A stretch of 34,065 nt of DNA from a virus. The number at the start of each line of letters is the position of its first letter. Position 1 is the first letter of the stretch. The stretch is taken from positions 1-34,065 of IMG/VR virus record IMGVR_UViG_3300046170_000054, one strand, 5' to 3'. The notes under the pieces are model-generated. The model saw only the letters and a program-made list of their open reading frames with translations. It had not been told where the DNA came from and made no database searches. A program made the position numbers and the translations under genes. Positions 24,837-32,653 of the stretch are shown here, in pieces.

Positions 24837-25125
24837 ATGGCAGGACTAATTTCAATGTCTTTAGATGTAAGTAAATTACCTAAAGAAAAATTCATTAAAG
24901 GTAAGAAAGGGAGTTTACTATAACTTCACAGTAGCTATTAATGATGACACAAAATATGGAAACAATGTTTCTATGTTTGATGCACAAACTGAAGAGGAAA
25001 GAAAGGCTGGAAAGCCTAAGCAGTATCTAGGAAACGGAAAAGTATTCTGGAACAATGGCTCGATAGTAAATGCAGAAAGAGAGGCTCAACCTACTGAAGT
25101 ATCAGCAGAAGGAGACTTATTTTAA
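24837..25125 (+). CDS. Probable ssDNA-binding protein (95 aa), one extra base
   Basis: MAGLISMSLDVSKLPKEKFI is followed by a break near 24911. After removing one base the sequence continues YYNFTVAINDDTKYGNNVSM, KQYLGNGKVFWNN and ends SAEGDLF, 96 codons in all. The strand-rich body and acidic tip ending in Phe resemble SSB proteins, whose acidic tail recruits partners. The gene lies 3 bases after ERF and is followed by a terminator. Family not certain. Confidence 0.55.
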
Positions 25126-25130
25126 TTTAT

Positions 25131-25156
25131 AGGGGGATTAATTTCCCCCTTTTATT
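25131..25156 (+). terminator. Terminator after the SSB-like gene
   Basis: AGGGGGA, loop TTAATT, TCCCCCT, then a T-rich tail. The loop is identical to those of the terminators at 1804 and 13951. Confidence 0.9.
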
Positions 25157-25168
25157 TTCACACACACA

Positions 25169-26031
25169 ATGACAATAAAAGATTATACAAATGAAGAACA
25201 ACAGTATATGCAATATATCGAGGATAAAGCATATATTGACCCTAATAAAGAAGTTAAATATCCTCCAATAGCTATAAGCATGGGAAATTTTAGAGCAGGA
25301 AGTGAAGTTTATCCAATACCAATAGGTACTTATGGTAACTTCTCTTTTATTGCAGCTCCTCCTAAATCTAAGAAAACATTCTTTGTTAGTTTACTGTCAG
25401 CAGTATATCTTAAAGGTAAACTAGATAGTCATGCAAAAGGAATGGTTGGCCACAGAAACGATAGATGCTTAGTGCACTTTGATACTGAACAGGGTAGATT
25501 TCATGCTCAGAAAGTATTTAGAAGAGTATTAGATATGACAGGATTAAGTGATGAATGTTATCATACTTTTGGTTTAAGAACATTAAACAATAAAGATAGA
25601 TTAAAGTTTATAGAATACTTTTTATATCATAAAGTACAAGATGCAGGATTAGTTGTTATAGATGGTATAGCTGATTTAGTTTCTGATGTAAACAACTTAG
25701 ATGAATCTAGTATGGTTATACAAAAGCTAATGAAGTGGACTGAAGAATTAAATTGTCATATAGTTACAGTAATACATAGTAACTATGGTTCTGAAAAACC
25801 TACAGGACATTTAGGTTCTTACTTAGAAAAGAAAGCAGAAACACAAATTCAATTAGAATTAAACACAGTAAATGATGAAATGGTTACAGTTAAATGTAGA
25901 AGAAGTAGAGGTTTTCCATTTGATAAATTTAGCTTTAAAATAAATAAACAAAGGTCATCCTGAAATAGGTTGATGACTTATATGATATTATAGAAGACAA
26001 TAACATAAATGCAACTAAAACTTACGTTTAA
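25169..26031 (+). CDS. RecA/RepA-like AAA ATPase (about 286 aa), two extra bases
   Basis: An AAA_25-type ATPase of phage replication. The Walker A region is IAAPPKSKKTFF (62-72), lacking the usual glycines but keeping the KKT core common in this group. LVHFDTEQGRF follows, Walker B is LVVIDGIADL (D164), and VTVIHSNYGSEKPTGHLGS is the sensor region. The frame shifts near 25950 and near 25969. Correcting both gives 287 codons to TAA 26029-26031. It likely acts as a helicase or helicase loader, or in strand exchange. It overlaps the RusA gene by 23 bases. Confidence 0.7.
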
Positions 26032-26421
26032 TATAAAGCCTGTTCCACACCAATCAGTCAGAATTGGCAGGAATAATATTGCCTTATAAACCTAAGAAAA
26101 TAATTAATTATCAAGTTGCAATAAGAGCTTTAGCAATAGCTCAATTACCTAAAGGATTTGAAATGATTCCAGCAGGTACAGAAATAACAATACAGAGATT
26201 AACCTATCAGTTTGAATATCTCAAATCAACACCAAAGAAAAAGAAGAACAGGTAAAGTTCCTAAAACCACAAAACCAGACTTACACGACAATTTAAACAA
26301 AGCATTTATGGATGCCTTAGAGGGCATTGTATTTGAACAAGACCAAAATATCGTTAAGATAAAGAATCTTGAAAAGTACTATGACAAGGAAGATTTAATA
26401 ACTTTAATACTTAAATATTAG
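26009..26421 (+). CDS. rusA: RusA-type Holliday junction resolvase (136 aa), two extra bases
   Basis: MQLKLTFNIKPVPHQSVRIG is the usual opening (KPVPxxxxR). After a shift between about 26060 and 26085 it continues YKPKKIINYQVAIRALA, and after another near 26240 it gives KPDLHDNLNKAFMDALEGIV followed by FEQDQNIV. The KPDxDN and D-A-L-x-G-I-V-F elements carry the metal-binding Asp residues of RusA. Correcting two bases gives 137 codons to TAG 26419-26421. It resolves branched DNA before packaging. Confidence 0.75.
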
Positions 26422-26422
26422 T

Positions 26423-26981
26423 ATGTTAGAATTGTTGGCTAAGAATCATCTGTTATGGGTAAAGATGGTTTCTAATATGGGATGCCCTAGACATCTTTGT
26501 GAGGATATTGTACAGGAAATGTATTTAAAAATAAATAGATTAGTTACTGACAAAAGAAAGATAATGTATGGAGATGATGATGTCAATAGATTTTATATCT
26601 ATGTTACATTAAGAAACTTATATAGTGATTATAAGAAAGCTAAAAACAAATATACTTTTTTTCAGTTATCTTGAAACAGATGATGCTGATACAATACATA
26701 CAGCAGAATATTTATATTCAGATACTGAAACAGAGAAAGAAGAAGCTTTCTATAAGATAACAATGAAGTTAGCTAGAGAGATTAATTCTTGGCATAGTTA
26801 TGATGCTAAGTTATGTAATACATATTACTTAGGAGATATGTCTCTAAGGCAAATATCCAAAGGAACTAACATTAGTTTGACTAGCATATTTAATTCTATT
26901 AAGAATTATAAAGCAATACTAAAAAGCAAATTTATAGAAGATATAGAGGATTACTTAAACGGAGATTATCACTTACTTTAA
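26423..26981 (+). CDS. Sigma-70-like protein (about 185 aa), one extra base
   Basis: CEDIVQEMYLKINRL (26-40) and FYIYVTLRNLYSDYKKAK fit sigma region 2. After a break in the T7 run at 26656-26662 (one T too many), the second half has LRQISKGTNISLTSIFNSIK, a region-4-like helix-turn-helix. Correction gives 186 codons to TAA 26979-26981. Flavobacterial phages often carry such short sigma-like proteins; it could direct host RNA polymerase to late promoters. It starts 1 base after the RusA stop. Confidence 0.65.
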
Positions 26982-26992
26982 ATAAATAAATC

Positions 26993-27409
26993 ATGAAAGA
27001 ACCAAAAGACAAAAGAACCAAAGCATACAAAGAATGGAAGAAAAACTTTGATGCAGAACAAGAAAACAAATCAAAAGGATTAGGAGATGATATTGAAAAG
27101 ATTACAGAAGCTACAGGAATTAAAAAACTTGTAAAGTTTATAGCTGGAGAAGATTGTGGATGTGATGAAAGAAAGAATAAACTCAATAAGATATTTAGAC
27201 ATAATAAACTAGAATGTTTAACAGAAGATGAATACAATTATTTAACAGCATTCTTTGCTAAGAATAAGAATGTCTTAAACAATGAAGATATTAAAAAGCT
27301 TTATGAAATAAGTAATAGAATATTTAATAAAAAGAATAAACCTTCATCTTGTTCATCTTGTGTTAGAACAACAGTATTAAGATTAAAGAAGATAGTAGAT
27401 GCCTACTAA
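26993..27409 (+). CDS. Cys-containing conserved phage protein (138 aa)
   Basis: LGDDIEKITEATGIKKLVKF is followed by IAGEDCGCDERKNKLNKIF and a C-terminal SSCSSCVRTTVLRLKK. The CGC and CSSC clusters are likely metal ligands. I have seen this order in proteins encoded beside replication genes of Bacteroidetes phages, without a known function. It overlaps the nuclease gene by 11 bases. No catalytic motif visible. Confidence 0.6.
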   Translation: MKEPKDKRTKAYKEWKKNFDAEQENKSKGLGDDIEKITEATGIKKLVKFIAGEDCGCDERKNKLNKIFRHNKLECLTEDEYNYLTAFFAKNKNVLNNEDIKKLYEISNRIFNKKNKPSSCSSCVRTTVLRLKKIVDAY

Positions 27410-27803
27410 TAAATCATTAATAAGGAACTCAAAGCAAGTAAAGCAAGTTATAGATTTTACTGGCATACAAAATGGAAAGATACATCCTTCCGATATTGAT
27501 GCTGTACTTGAATTTAATAACGATGCTTTAATATTGATTGAAGTAAAAAGAAAAGGAAATAGGATTCCTACTGGCCAAAGATTATTATTAGAAAGGATAA
27601 ACGACTCTTGGCATAATCAAGAGAAAGCTATTGTGCTAAAGGTCGTTCATTCTTTTAAAGATGATACAAGAGACATTCCTTTAAACGAATGTACTGTTGA
27701 AGTATGTTACTATAAAAGCAAATGGTCAGAAAGAACTGGTCCTTTACTTGAAGTATTAAATAAATTAGGAGAAACATGGGAAATAAAGAAACTATCTTTT
27801 TAG
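27399..27803 (+). CDS. PD-(D/E)XK nuclease-like protein (134 aa)
   Basis: HPSDIDAVLEFNNDALILIE leads into EVKRKGNRIPTGQ. D34, E48 and K50 fit the D...E-x-K metal site of the PD-(D/E)XK fold, and the later QRLLLERIND helix suits VRR-NUC or Holliday resolvase relatives. Length is right for a single-domain nuclease. It lies between the Cys protein and a nucleotide pyrophosphohydrolase-like gene, so a role in phage DNA processing or host DNA degradation is likely. Confidence 0.65.
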   Translation: MPTNKSLIRNSKQVKQVIDFTGIQNGKIHPSDIDAVLEFNNDALILIEVKRKGNRIPTGQRLLLERINDSWHNQEKAIVLKVVHSFKDDTRDIPLNECTVEVCYYKSKWSERTGPLLEVLNKLGETWEIKKLSF

Positions 27804-27851
27804 ATTGGACTATTACTTGTTCTTATAATGTTAATGTAAAATATATATATA

Positions 27852-28136
27852 ATGACAGAGAGAAAGAAAATACCTGTTTACTCAGGAGTACTGAACTACT
27901 TTCCTGATGCAATAAGAGAAGTCGCTAAATGTAGTTATGCAGGAAACTATCAGCATAATCCAGATAAGCCTTTACATTGGGATAGAAGTAAATCTGGCGA
28001 TGAATTAGATGCACTTGCTAGACACTTACTTGAAGCTGGAACAGTAGACTCAGATGGTATAAGACATTCAGCTAAGGTTGCTTGGAGAGCATTAGCTAAC
28101 TTACAAAAGGAGATTGAAAAGGAACATAAAGTTTAA
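27852..28136 (+). CDS. dATP/dGTP diphosphohydrolase-like N-terminal-type protein (94 aa)
   Basis: RKKIPVYSGVLNYFPDAIRE, PDKPLHWDRSKSGDELDALA and ARHLLEAGTVDSDGIRHSAK form a well-conserved phage domain named in databases as dATP/dGTP diphosphohydrolase N-terminal (DUF5664), from memory. It would adjust nucleotide pools. The conserved HWDR, DELDALARHL and H in IRHSAK are plausible metal or phosphate contacts. A separate small transcription gap (48 bases) precedes it. I see no PurZ or other base-modification gene. Confidence 0.7.
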   Translation: MTERKKIPVYSGVLNYFPDAIREVAKCSYAGNYQHNPDKPLHWDRSKSGDELDALARHLLEAGTVDSDGIRHSAKVAWRALANLQKEIEKEHKV

Positions 28137-28142
28137 CAGACT

Positions 28143-28177
28143 TTTAACAACATTTAATTAACAAAAGTGTATATTAG
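28143..28177 (+). promoter_or_regulatory. Weak promoter with inverted 13-base element
   Basis: TTTA at 28143-28146, 23 bases, then TATATTAG at 28170-28177 (7 of 8 to TAnnTTTG). ATTTAATTAACAA at 28152-28164 is the exact reverse complement of the TTGTTAATTAAAT found in the promoters at 981 and 32085. ATG 28193 follows. Confidence 0.45.
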
Positions 28178-28192
28178 CTTAAAATTAAAATT

Positions 28193-28339
28193 ATGAAAGA
28201 AGACTTAAAAGAAATTTACCTTAAAGCATCTACTGCTAAAGAAAGCCTATTGGATGGTTATGAAGAAACTACATTAGACTTATTGGAACAGATTAAAGAA
28301 GAGATATTAGAATTAAACTCACACATAACAGAACTATGA
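28193..28339 (+). CDS. hypothetical helical protein (48 aa)
   Basis: ATG 28193 to TGA 28337-28339, overlapping the exonuclease gene by ATGA. The product is acidic and helical (LDLLEQIKEEILELNSHITE). Translational coupling suggests it works with, or regulates, the nuclease. No family recognised. Confidence 0.5.
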   Translation: MKEDLKEIYLKASTAKESLLDGYEETTLDLLEQIKEEILELNSHITEL

Positions 28340-29100
28340 TAAAAACATTTGACAATAAAGAGTGGAAGTATTTAGACCTTATAGAAAGAATGTATGATGA
28401 TGAGTTTTACTATGGTTATCTTGGTTCTAACGCACTTTCTTCATCTTCAGCTAAGAAACTACTACAAAGCCCTAAAGCATATCTTAAATCGCTTAATGTG
28501 AATCAGGATGCTCAACCATTAAGAGATGGTAGGCTTGTACATTTATCTGTGCTTGAACCTCAAAAGGTAAAAGACTTAACAATAATTGATGGTTCTAAAG
28601 CTACTAAAGCATTTAAACAAGCTGTATTAGATTTGGGTTCTGCTAATGTATATACTAGAAGTGAATTTAATAATGCTAATAGAATAGCTGATGCAGTTCT
28701 TAAATGTAAAGAGGTAACAAATTTATTACAAGGAGCTGAGTTTGAAGTACCTCAAGCTTCTATGATAGATGGCTTACCTTTCAGAGGTAAAGCAGATGTG
28801 TTAAATGGTAATGTTATCATAGACCTAAAAACAACAGGAGACATAAGTAAATTTAGATGGAGTGCTAAACATTTTTCTTATGATTTACAAGCTGCCTTAT
28901 ATACAAAGATGTTTGATGCAGATGCTTTTATATTTGTTGTTGTAGATAAAGACACTAAAGATATAATGATATGTGATTGTTCAGATGAATTTATGAGAAC
29001 TGGATTGCAGAAATTAGATAGAGCAATAGAACAGTACAAGTATTTCTTTCAAGATGAGATACCTAATCTGGATAATTATGTAACACATGAAACACTATAA
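28336..29100 (+). CDS. RecE-like PD-(D/E)XK exonuclease (254 aa)
   Basis: The order of motifs fits the RecE / exonuclease VIII-like group: SSSSAKKLLQSPKAYL, GRLVHLSVLEP (H69), FRGKADVLN (D154), VIIDLKTTGDISKF (D163, K165) and FSYDLQAALYT (Q185). D154, D163 and K165 are the metal site and Q185 the usual motif III/IV glutamine. Such 5'-3' exonucleases make the single strands that ERF anneals, and ERF is encoded 4 kb upstream in the same region. Length agrees with single-domain phage members. Confidence 0.75.
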   Translation: MIKTFDNKEWKYLDLIERMYDDEFYYGYLGSNALSSSSAKKLLQSPKAYLKSLNVNQDAQPLRDGRLVHLSVLEPQKVKDLTIIDGSKATKAFKQAVLDLGSANVYTRSEFNNANRIADAVLKCKEVTNLLQGAEFEVPQASMIDGLPFRGKADVLNGNVIIDLKTTGDISKFRWSAKHFSYDLQAALYTKMFDADAFIFVVVDKDTKDIMICDCSDEFMRTGLQKLDRAIEQYKYFFQDEIPNLDNYVTHETL

Positions 29101-29350
29101 GGGCAAGGATATTAAAGATGAATACTTTAATCTAGCAATGTATGATTTGGAAGAGGGTATGTCTATAACTGACTTAAGAAAATTACTAGAAGAATATTCT
29201 GCTCAAGAATTATACTGGGAATGTGCAGGAATACAAAAAGCAATAGACCATATGAGTTTTATGCTTTTAACATTAATGAGTGACAAATTAAATAAACAAG
29301 AAATAAATTTAAATTATGCCAATACCAAAGAAGAGACCACAAGAGAATGA
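29087..29350 (+). CDS. hypothetical helical protein (87 aa)
   Basis: Overlaps the exonuclease stop by 14 bases and the next small gene by 35 bases. Mostly helical, with MSITDLRKLLEEYSAQELYW and a Met-rich second half. No Cys pairs or membrane segment. Similar small helical proteins precede DnaA-like or terminase genes in other phages, but I cannot assign a family. Confidence 0.5.
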   Translation: MKHYKGKDIKDEYFNLAMYDLEEGMSITDLRKLLEEYSAQELYWECAGIQKAIDHMSFMLLTLMSDKLNKQEINLNYANTKEETTRE

Positions 29351-29456
29351 AGATGCTTTTGTAAGCAGATGTATGACAGATGCAACAATGAAGCAAGAGT
29401 ACCCACTAAGAGAACAGCGATTAGCTGTATGTATTAATCAATTAAGAAAAGGATAA
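29316..29456 (+). CDS. short conserved Cys peptide (46 aa)
   Basis: ATG 29316 to TAA 29454-29456. IPKKRPQENEDAFVSRCMTD and EYPLREQRLAVCINQL match a short motif (P-x-P-K..E..DF.SRCM....E(Y/F)P...QR.AVC) that occurs alone or on larger phage head proteins in Bacteroidetes phages. Two Cys lie about 21 residues apart. Stop and next ATG overlap (TAATG). Function unknown. Confidence 0.6.
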   Translation: MPIPKKRPQENEDAFVSRCMTDATMKQEYPLREQRLAVCINQLRKG

Positions 29457-29980
29457 TGGATTTAAATAGTACACTACAAACTAAACAGATTAGGAATTAT
29501 ATGGAAACCTGTTTAGGAATAGACCTAAGTTTTAGAACTAGAAAAAGAAGTAATGTATATGCAAGAGCAGTATACTTTAAATTATGTAAAGAATATACTA
29601 GACTTAGTTTAACTGATATAGGAGCTAGTGTTAATGTTGACCATGCTACAGTGATTCATGGGATTAATAATGTATTTCCTATAGTTATGCAATACGATGG
29701 TCACTTACAAGACCTTTATGAAGATTATAAATATTCTAACAATCATGATGCTGAAAGTATATTTGAGAACTATTCAAGATTGCTAAAAGAAAATATAAGT
29801 TTAAGAAGTCAGGTTGATGAGATGAATAATGATGGCTTATTAAATAGCCCTTCTTTTAAAAGGCTTATTAATTTGTATAATGATATACCTAAAGAAAAGA
29901 AACATGATGTTTGTGATAAACTAGAAACTATAGTTAAGGTTACTAAGGCATTTCATGAGAAAGATACTGTACAATCTTAA
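29456..29980 (+). CDS. DnaA domain IV-like DNA-binding protein (174 aa)
   Basis: Residues 25-75 resemble the C-terminal DNA-binding domain of DnaA: RKRSNVYARAVYFKLC, then SLTDIGASVNVDHATVIHGI, with DHATVIHG matching the DnaA signature DHxTVxH. The ATPase domain is absent. The remaining 100 residues are helical, with a coiled coil (YSRLLKENISLRSQV). It probably binds specific sites on phage or host DNA and could act at the phage origin or titrate DnaA boxes. Possible targets are the TTAAACATAGTA clusters, which is inference. Confidence 0.75.
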   Translation: MDLNSTLQTKQIRNYMETCLGIDLSFRTRKRSNVYARAVYFKLCKEYTRLSLTDIGASVNVDHATVIHGINNVFPIVMQYDGHLQDLYEDYKYSNNHDAESIFENYSRLLKENISLRSQVDEMNNDGLLNSPSFKRLINLYNDIPKEKKHDVCDKLETIVKVTKAFHEKDTVQS

Positions 29981-30194
29981 GGCTCAAAGCTGGTGTATAG
30001 AAAGAGGATACAGGATATATATTATACCCTTAAACAATAAGGGAACTAAATGTAAAATTGGAATAGAACTTGGAGAGAAGAAAGCAATAACAAAAGAAGT
30101 TTATTCTAATAAAGAAGTTAGTGTAGAAATATGGAAACTATTTACAAAATTATATAACAGATGGCACGAGCAAAACAAAACTCAGCATACATAA
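29955..30194 (+). CDS. hypothetical protein (79 aa)
   Basis: Overlaps the DnaA-like gene by 26 bases and the small terminase gene by 34. WCIERGYRIYIIPLNNKGTK and a following KCKIGIELG suggest an alternating-strand domain, and the C-terminus (VSVEIWKLFTKLYNRWHE) is helical. The pattern is common directly before terminase genes in Bacteroidetes phages, in my recollection. Function unknown. Confidence 0.55.
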   Translation: MRKILYNLKAQSWCIERGYRIYIIPLNNKGTKCKIGIELGEKKAITKEVYSNKEVSVEIWKLFTKLYNRWHEQNKTQHT

Positions 30195-30586
30195 AACCTA
30201 ATGATGGCAGAAAGAATAATGGAAGAAAGAAAGGGGATAAGTATGGACCAAAGAAACAACTGATTAAATCCTCTTCACAATTAACACCAGCAAAGAAAGA
30301 AAGAATATCTATTTATGCGTTGAACGCAATGAAAGATGTTTTTGGTAGTGAAGAGGAAGCTTGGAAAGCATTAGCAGAACAAGCTAAAGATTCCTTTGCA
30401 CATATGAATTTACTATGGCAATATAGATATGGTAAACCTCAAGATGGCAATGAAGACAATTCTAAGAAGAAGTTAGATGTACCTGTAATTAATTTCTATG
30501 CTTCAGCAAATCAAGTAGAGAAGTTAGAAGATACAATAGATATAGAATCAGAAGAAGTAGATATGGATGAATTAAATAATGAATAA
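30161..30586 (+). CDS. Probable terminase small subunit (141 aa)
   Basis: A very basic, low-complexity N-terminus (NDGRKNNGRKKGDKYGPKKQ) is followed by helices (AKKERISIYALNAMKDVFGS) and a conserved MNLLWQYRYGKPQ, with an acidic C-terminus. The gene overlaps the large terminase by 8 bases. Small terminases recognise packaging sites and recruit TerL. Assignment rests on position, charge and the RYGKP segment usual in such proteins. Confidence 0.6.
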   Translation: MARAKQNSAYIKPNDGRKNNGRKKGDKYGPKKQLIKSSSQLTPAKKERISIYALNAMKDVFGSEEEAWKALAEQAKDSFAHMNLLWQYRYGKPQDGNEDNSKKKLDVPVINFYASANQVEKLEDTIDIESEEVDMDELNNE

Positions 30587-31795
30587 CTTAAAGTTAAACG
30601 AAAAATACAGTCCTTTATTTACAGAGAAGAGTAGATACTTTGTGTGTACTGGAGGTAGAGGTTCTGGTAAATCATTTGGTGTAGCTGTATTCTTATTGTC
30701 ATTAACCTATGAACAAGGCCATAAAGTTTTGTTTACTAGGTATACAATGATATCAGCACAGACCTCTATTATTCCAGAGTTTATTGAGAAGATAGACTTA
30801 ATGGGAGTAAATGACCACTTTAGAATTACTAAAGATGAAATCATAAATATGACCACAGGAAGCTCAATAATCTTCAAAGGTATCAGAACATCAAGTGGTA
30901 ATCAAACCGCTGCCCTGAAGTCTCTAAATGGTGTTACAACCTTTGTTATTGATGAAGCTGAGGAGTTAACAGATGAATCTACATTTGATAAGATTGATTT
31001 CTCTGTAAGGTCACAAACTAAACAGAATAGATGTATACTTATATTAAATCCTACAACTAAAGAACATTGGATATATCAAAGATTCTTTCAGAGTTCAGCA
31101 TGTTAAGCTCAGGTTGGAATGGTTCAACAAATAAAGTTACTTATATACATACAAGTTATAAAGATAATAAAGAGAACTTATCTGATTCATTCTTAGAACA
31201 GATATTTGAAATGAAACTAAAGAGGCCAGACAAGTATGAACATCAGATACTCGGTGGTTGGCTTTCAGCAGCAGAAGGAGCTATCTTTAAGAACTGGAGG
31301 GTAGGAGATTATATACAAACAGAAGCCACCTGCTATTGTCAAGACTTTGGATTCTCAGTGGATTTAACAACGCTTTGTAAAATATCAGTAGATAAGGCTT
31401 TAGGTAAATTATATGTAAAAGAAATCTATGGTAAAGCTGGATTGTCTACAACAGATATAGCAATGAAGAATAAAATGGAATGTGGAGCTGATTTAATTAT
31501 ATGTGATTCTTCCGAACCTAGACTTATCAAAGAGATAAAACAGAAGGGAGATTTAAACATAAGACCTACAATAAAAAAGAAAGGAAGCATATTGTCAGGA
31601 ATCGCATTGATGCAAGACTATGAGATTGTAGTAGATAGAAACTCTCATGGTATTGTAAGAGAACTAAACAATTATGTTTGGCAAGAAAAGAATACTAAAC
31701 CTAACATTGGTTATGAACATTACATTGATGCCATTAGGTATGGGCTTACATTCTTGATACAAGGTCAGAACTCTGGCAAGTATGTCATTAGGTAA
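30579..31795 (+). CDS. terL: Terminase large subunit (about 405 aa), one lost base
   Basis: The N-terminal ATPase has Walker A GGRGSGKS (25-32) and Walker B TTFVIDEAEEL (D125, E126). The frame breaks near 31088. Restoring one base joins YQRFFQ to EFSMLSSGWNGS, VTYIHTSYKDN and the RNase H-like nuclease (CQDFGFSVDLTTL, LIICDSSEP, HYIDAIRYGL), giving 406 codons to TAA 31793-31795. It matches Terminase_3-type enzymes. Acts as the packaging motor at the portal. Four repeat copies begin 3 bases after its stop. Confidence 0.85.
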
Positions 31796-31797
31796 TC

Positions 31798-31894
31798 GTT
31801 AAACATAGTAGGTGTTTCCTTCCCCTTAAACATAGTAGGTATTTTTCTATCCTCTTAAACATAGTAGGTATTTTGTAGCTCTTAAACATAGTGG
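31798..31894 (+). repeat. Repeat cluster D: four copies of TTAAACATAGTAGGT
   Basis: Copies at 31798-31811, 31825-31838, 31854-31867 and 31881-31894 (one core mismatch in the last, GTGGG). Spacings are 27, 29 and 27 bases, longer than in cluster A. The copies share an extension GGTATTTT. The cluster separates the terminase from the early promoter at 32079. Confidence 0.92.
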
Positions 31895-32078
31895 GTATTT
31901 TCATCGAGCCATCTTATTTAGAATAATTACAAATAGATATAACTTTTCTTTAGTCAAATATCTTTTGTAAATAATCCATTAGCCAAACCAAAAATATTTT
32001 GCTAGTCTCAATTATTTTTTGTATACACGCACACGCAATAATAAGGACAGATTAATTTGTTAAAGTTTTGTTAATACT
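31895..32078 (+). other. AT-rich early control region
   Basis: No ORF. It holds the operator-like TCTTATTTAGAATAA at 31912-31926 (shared with 936-950), a CACGCACACGC stretch near 32026, and several TTTTG words that could be -33 elements. With the repeats before it and the promoter after it, this is a reasonable place for early regulation or an origin, but no replication signal is proven. Confidence 0.4.
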
Positions 32079-32110
32079 TTTGAATTGTTAATTAAATGTT
32101 TATATATTTG
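32079..32110 (+). promoter_or_regulatory. Strong flavobacterial promoter of the early operon
   Basis: TTTG at 32079-32082, a 20-base spacer and TATATTTG at 32103-32110, a full consensus match. TTGTTAATTAAAT (32085-32097) is shared with the promoter at 980-1010. The first good start codon is at 32133. Confidence 0.75.
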
Positions 32111-32132
32111 GGTAAACATTAAAACAAACATT

Positions 32133-32636
32133 ATGACTGAAACATTAAACAAAACAAGATTTTTAATAGACTTTGGAGGATTTTATTACTCTATTCACTC
32201 TGATATTTTAGATATTCAAATTGATTATTTTGAAATAGATGAAGATAATGTAAACTATAAAGAGACTTGCAATAGTTATTGTAATGAGTTTATTAATTCA
32301 TTAAATGATATGTTAGAATTGAATTTAAAGTTTATTCAAATTGATTCACCTAAATTCTACAATTTTAGGACTGATAAAATAGAAGCTGAAATTAACGAAA
32401 ATGACTTTAATAAATTAAAAGATACTTATTTAAATAGTAATGAATTTATAGATTATGTAAATGAAAATAGTAAATCTTATGATGGCTTTATAAGTTTTTA
32501 TAATGGATTCAATGAAGTTATAAAAGAAGATGAAATACTATTGCAATATATGTTTAATTACATATTAAAAGAATATGCTGATGAAATTCACAATTATATA
32601 TCCGAAATGGATTTTGAAATAATAGAAAATAATTAA
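32133..32636 (+). CDS. Conserved early phage protein (167 aa), function unknown
   Basis: Start at ATG 32133; an in-frame ATG at 32085 lies inside the promoter. FLIDFGGFYYSIHSDILD, the later IQIDSPKFYNFRTDKIEAEI and DGFISFYNGFNEV form a pattern I know from small acidic proteins in many phages and plasmids ('SPKxYNFxTDxI'). The protein is strongly acidic. First gene of the early operon behind the strongest promoter, so takeover or anti-defence is plausible but unproven. Confidence 0.65.
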   Translation: MTETLNKTRFLIDFGGFYYSIHSDILDIQIDYFEIDEDNVNYKETCNSYCNEFINSLNDMLELNLKFIQIDSPKFYNFRTDKIEAEINENDFNKLKDTYLNSNEFIDYVNENSKSYDGFISFYNGFNEVIKEDEILLQYMFNYILKEYADEIHNYISEMDFEIIENN

Positions 32637-32653
32637 TAACTAAATAAAACAAT

